Assembly (NCBI GenBank): GCA_019310785.1
Contig: JAFDDR010000008.1
Coordinates: 1-53,143, forward strand
Source: Deltaproteobacteria bacterium
Lineage (GTDB): Bacteria; Desulfobacterota; DSM-4660; Desulfatiglandales; Desulfatiglandaceae
Direction of reading: 5' to 3'
DNA: 53,143 nt
The position numbers and the translations under genes are program-made. Each line of letters opens with the position of its first letter. The stretch's first letter is position 1. Below, piece by piece: positions 50,779-53,143 of the stretch. Below the pieces are notes generated by a model. The model made no database searches. It saw nothing but the letters and a program-made list of their open reading frames with translations, and was not told the origin of the DNA.

Positions 50779-51108
50779 TCATTGATTCTGGTGTTGAGAA
50801 TGAACTTTCCGCCCCTTCTTTTTGGAAGCCACTTGCAGCAATCCACGTTCTAAAGAAATTTGTCTTGCAAGGTAGACCTTTGCCAGGCTCTGGTAAGGCA
50901 CATCTTTTTTGTTTGCAAGGGTCTTTAGTTCCGCCAGCATATCCTCCGGAAGTCGAATCGAGATGGACTTTACCGAAGGCTTTAGTTTGGGAAAGGAAGC
51001 CCCCTTAAAATTTTTAATATCATAATAATCAAGAGGAGTATGGGTTGCCCAGAACTCTCTCTCCTCATCTTCGTTCTTAAAATCTGGAATTTTTTTATCC
51101 TTTTTCAT
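50779..51108 (-). CDS. brnA: BrnA-type antitoxin
   Basis: 109 residues with an RHH-like DNA-binding part (VKSISIRLPEDMLAELKTLA; VPYQSLAKVYLARQI) and the family pattern EEREFWATHTPLDY in the N-terminal half. It overlaps the toxin gene upstream by 14 bp. BrnA neutralises BrnT and represses the shared promoter. The toxin-first order is correct. The C-terminal Lys-rich tail (KKKGRKVHSQHQ) is longer than usual. Confidence 0.85.
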   Translation of the reverse strand: MKKDKKIPDFKNEDEEREFWATHTPLDYYDIKNFKGASFPKLKPSVKSISIRLPEDMLAELKTLANKKDVPYQSLAKVYLARQISLERGLLQVASKKKGRKVHSQHQNQ

Positions 51109-51394
51109 GGTAAAATTTCCTCTCTCTTTTACTCATATCTCTGACAGAAATTATTCTAATCAAGTTATTCCTCTCGGTAAATATGATGACAAGAAAACGA
51201 TCGGCATCTGTTTTCCCAAAAGCAGCCCATCGTTTTTCAGAGACAGAATGCTTCGGATCATCAAGGACAAGAAGAGGCCTGTTAAAAAACACCTGTTCGC
51301 ATTCCCAGTTTTCGACATTATGCCTGATCAGGTTCTTATCACTATTCCCGTTATCCCACTGAAAGCCCGAAAATTGTTCAAATATCTTTTCCAT
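51095..51394 (-). CDS. brnT: BrnT-type ribonuclease toxin
   Basis: 99 residues: FQWDNGNSDKNLIRHNVENW near the start, then VLDDPKHSVSEKRWAAFGKT and ISVRDMSKRERKFYHE at the end, matching BrnT of the RelE superfamily. The start region with the W-D-xx-K-xx-N-xx-KH logic is altered (IRHNV for KHGV) but recognisable. It is translationally coupled with brnA. It is the third toxin-antitoxin pair within 6 kb. Confidence 0.87.
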   Translation of the reverse strand: MEKIFEQFSGFQWDNGNSDKNLIRHNVENWECEQVFFNRPLLVLDDPKHSVSEKRWAAFGKTDADRFLVIIFTERNNLIRIISVRDMSKRERKFYHEKG

Positions 51395-51674
51395 TGGCTC
51401 AAAGTGTATATGACAATAATATACAAGTCAAGGTGCTTTAATGACTTTCATCATCCCTGATGGTCTGAAAAAACACCTAACGTCTTTTCTGAAAACGAAA
51501 AAAGGACCGGAATGAACCGACCGGAAAAGATGATTTCTTGTTTCTCGGTCAAAGAGATGTTATGAAAGTTCAGGCAATTCACTACATCGTCAATCGATTC
51601 AATCTGTCTCTGAGGCGTGTATATTCATCGGCATTGTACAATCAGTTACATCTGATTTATAAAAGGGGGCCATT

Positions 51675-52019
51675 ATGTCAGATACTCAATTAGAACTTGA
51701 AAAAAATCGTGTAAAGCAGAGAAACAGGTTGACGCAAGTGCTTCCCGATGTGATGCAGGATGTCGGCAGTCTGACCGCCGAGGTGTATAAAGATGGTTTT
51801 CTTAGTTGCAGAATGAAGCGGCTGATGGCCTTGGCCGTGGCGCTCGGGACCGGATGCCAAAATTGCATTCTGTCCCAAACCATGGAAGCCTTAGATAATG
51901 GAGCCACAAAAGAAGAGATATTGGAAACTATCTCGGTGGTTGTGAGTATTAGGGGAACAACCGGTGTCGGCGAATCTCTGAGGGTTGTTCAGCTACTGGA
52001 TGAATTAGGGAAGCTTTGA
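51675..52019 (+). CDS. Carboxymuconolactone decarboxylase / AhpD-like protein
   Basis: 114 residues after AAAAGGGGGCC. The family helix GCQNCILSQTMEAL carries the redox pair Cys61-x2-Cys64, followed by TKEEILETISVVVSIRG. AhpD-like proteins reduce peroxides or lipoyl partners with such a pair. A nitroreductase follows after 24 bp on the same strand, so both form a small redox operon. The exact substrate is unknown. Confidence 0.88.
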   Translation: MSDTQLELEKNRVKQRNRLTQVLPDVMQDVGSLTAEVYKDGFLSCRMKRLMALAVALGTGCQNCILSQTMEALDNGATKEEILETISVVVSIRGTTGVGESLRVVQLLDELGKL

Positions 52020-52043
52020 GGGATTGGAAAGGAGCAGGAGGAT

Positions 52044-52736
52044 ATGGAGCTTTTAGAAGCCATTAAATCGCGGATGTCCGTCAGGGGGTTTAAGCCGGAC
52101 CCCGTGCCGAAAGAGATTCTGTCTGAGCTTTTAAGCGTTGCTACCCGTTCGCCTTCCGGTGTCAATTGCCAGCCCTGGGAAATCTATATCGTCATGGGGG
52201 AGGCCTTAGAAAAGCTCAGAGAGGCATATGTGGGCCAGTACCGCCTGGGGATCGCACCCCAGCCTGTAGCTTATGCCGGTCCGACGGCAAAGGGTGTGTC
52301 ACCGTCACTGAAAGGTGTTTACAGGGAACGACAGGTTCAGCTCGCTATAGACATGTTCCGACTCTTAGGCATAAAAAAGGGTGATGAAAAGAAATTGCGG
52401 GAATATTATGAGAAGATGTATCGCTTCTATGATGCACCGGCCGTCATCATAATTACTGCGGATGAAAGCCTTCTACTCACATCCGTATCACTGGACATAG
52501 GTTTGTTGACACAGACCATAGCTTTAGCCGCCCAGGAGTATGGTCTGGGCACTTGTGTTATGCGGGCAATAGTGGACTATCCGGCACAAGCCAGGGATGT
52601 CGTAAAAATTCCTTATTCCAAACGACCGATAATCGGTTTAGCCATAGGTTATCCGGATTGGGACGACCCTGTCAACAAATTGAGAACCGAAAGGGAATCC
52701 CTGGACAAAATACTCACTGTGGTCGGAAAAGTATGA
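52044..52736 (+). CDS. Nitroreductase-family FMN protein
   Basis: 230 residues, preceded by GGAGCAGGAGG. Family motifs: IKSRMSVRGFKPDPVPKEIL near the start (the FMN-phosphate Arg/Ser pattern), RSPSGVNCQPWEIYIV, and near the end GLAIGYPDWDDPVNKLRTER. It uses FMN and NAD(P)H to reduce nitro, quinone or enone compounds. The middle (about 85-120) has an insertion compared with minimal nitroreductases. It is co-transcribed with the AhpD-like gene. Confidence 0.92.
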   Translation: MELLEAIKSRMSVRGFKPDPVPKEILSELLSVATRSPSGVNCQPWEIYIVMGEALEKLREAYVGQYRLGIAPQPVAYAGPTAKGVSPSLKGVYRERQVQLAIDMFRLLGIKKGDEKKLREYYEKMYRFYDAPAVIIITADESLLLTSVSLDIGLLTQTIALAAQEYGLGTCVMRAIVDYPAQARDVVKIPYSKRPIIGLAIGYPDWDDPVNKLRTERESLDKILTVVGKV

Positions 52737-52770
52737 CAGGATGAGAGGGCGCAACCCTGTTCCAAAAAAC

Positions 52771-53142
52771 TCAACGCTCCTTTACGCCGTTACAATCCAT
52801 CAATACCGGGTTCCTCAACCCCTCGATAGTCCCAATGGCCTCAAAACACTCCTCATCAGCACTTAGCAGTTCAACCGTTACTCCCGGCGTGGTCATAACA
52901 AAGTTCAGGTCATCCACATTATCCGAATATCGATTATGGGCATCATAGTAGGCCTCCTCCGCCGCCCTCAAATTATTCAATTCGGAAATGACGGTGGTCT
53001 GATATGCCCTGTCCCTATAGGTCATGAATTGGGGGATCGCAATTGCCGCCAATATTCCGATTATCGCTATCATGAAGAAGAAGCCCGCGCATACCGCGAT
53101 TATGATTACGGCTATTGGTCCCTTTGCCGTGTATTTTTCCTG
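52771..53142 (-). CDS. Pilin-like protein with atypical N-terminus (runs off right edge)
   Basis: The frame is open at the right edge; 123 residues are visible. It has the long pilin helix MIAIIGILAAIAIPQFMTYR, followed by RAYQTTVISELNNLRAAEEA and a C-terminal domain with two Cys (DEECFEA, LMDCNG). Upstream in the same frame it continues KGPIAVIIIAVCAGFFF instead of the prepilin motif GFTLIELM, so the Glu at position 5 and the peptidase site are not visible. A methionine inside the helix is the only ATG seen. It may be a fused or unusual pilin, or a membrane protein with a pilin-like helix. Confidence 0.65.
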   Translation of the reverse strand, partial: QEKYTAKGPIAVIIIAVCAGFFFMIAIIGILAAIAIPQFMTYRDRAYQTTVISELNNLRAAEEAYYDAHNRYSDNVDDLNFVMTTPGVTVELLSADEECFEAIGTIEGLRNPVLMDCNGVKER

Positions 53143-53143
53143 A

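Overview
The window reads as a chromosomal piece of an anaerobic, Gram-negative deltaproteobacterium (Desulfobacterota, sulfate-reducer-like). The grounds are heterodisulfide-reductase (Hdr) proteins, a DUF39 homocysteine-biosynthesis gene, an octaheme cytochrome, a RACo-like corrinoid-protein activator, many sigma-54 elements, LPS genes (kdsA, kdsC, lptC, lptA) and many palindromic intergenic repeats. This placement is an inference from gene content; no 16S or other taxonomic marker lies in the window.

Region 1 (1-8693) is a one-strand sulfur and electron-transfer locus: an HdrA-like protein cut by the left edge, a full HdrA, a winged-helix protein, HdrC, an HdrB/HdrD-type CCG protein, a DsrE-like protein, an exported multi-rhodanese protein, a small exported TPR protein and a YeeE/YedE sulfur transporter, closed by a strong terminator. 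The rhodanese gene has an in-frame TGA exactly where its family has Cys, followed at the right distance by a SECIS-like hairpin with a GGUCU loop. I read it as an unannotated selenoprotein, and with its neighbours it is the best candidate for an undescribed system.

Region 2 (8842-20700) holds redox and accessory genes: thioredoxin reductase, a PAS sigma-54 activator, two thioredoxins, an Old-Yellow-Enzyme/FadH-type reductase with a DUF1638 partner, a NifX-like protein, a glycine-rich zinc-ribbon protein, an ArsP_2-type metal transporter and an octaheme cytochrome. Wide gaps between them hold inverted-repeat elements. Region 3 (20745-30118) has a short CPT-ending peptide gene before a radical SAM gene, universal stress proteins (one frameshifted), a RACo-like activator, a diadenylate-cyclase-domain protein, a second PAS sigma-54 activator, a likely sigma-54 promoter and a TPR protein.

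Region 4 (30433-36094) has a molybdopterin oxidoreductase overlapping a GAF/nucleotide-cyclase gene, a cyclopropane-fatty-acid synthase and a DUF39 gene broken by a 20-bp tandem duplication. Region 5 (36435-45038) is core genome: kdsA, kdsC, lptC, lptA, rpoN, hpf, ptsN, a mannose-type EIIA, rimI, gap, tpiA, secG and tRNA-Leu(GAG); lptB and rapZ are missing from their usual places.

Region 6 (45039-49299) is a small island bounded by a 20-bp direct copy of the tRNA-Leu 3' end. It carries a HigBA-like toxin-antitoxin pair, a REP-type Y1 transposase, a broken TIR-like nucleotide-binding gene and two unknown genes. After it come a VapBC-like pair with palindromic operators, a DUF2809 membrane protein, BrnTA, an AhpD-like protein, a nitroreductase and a pilin-like gene cut by the right edge.
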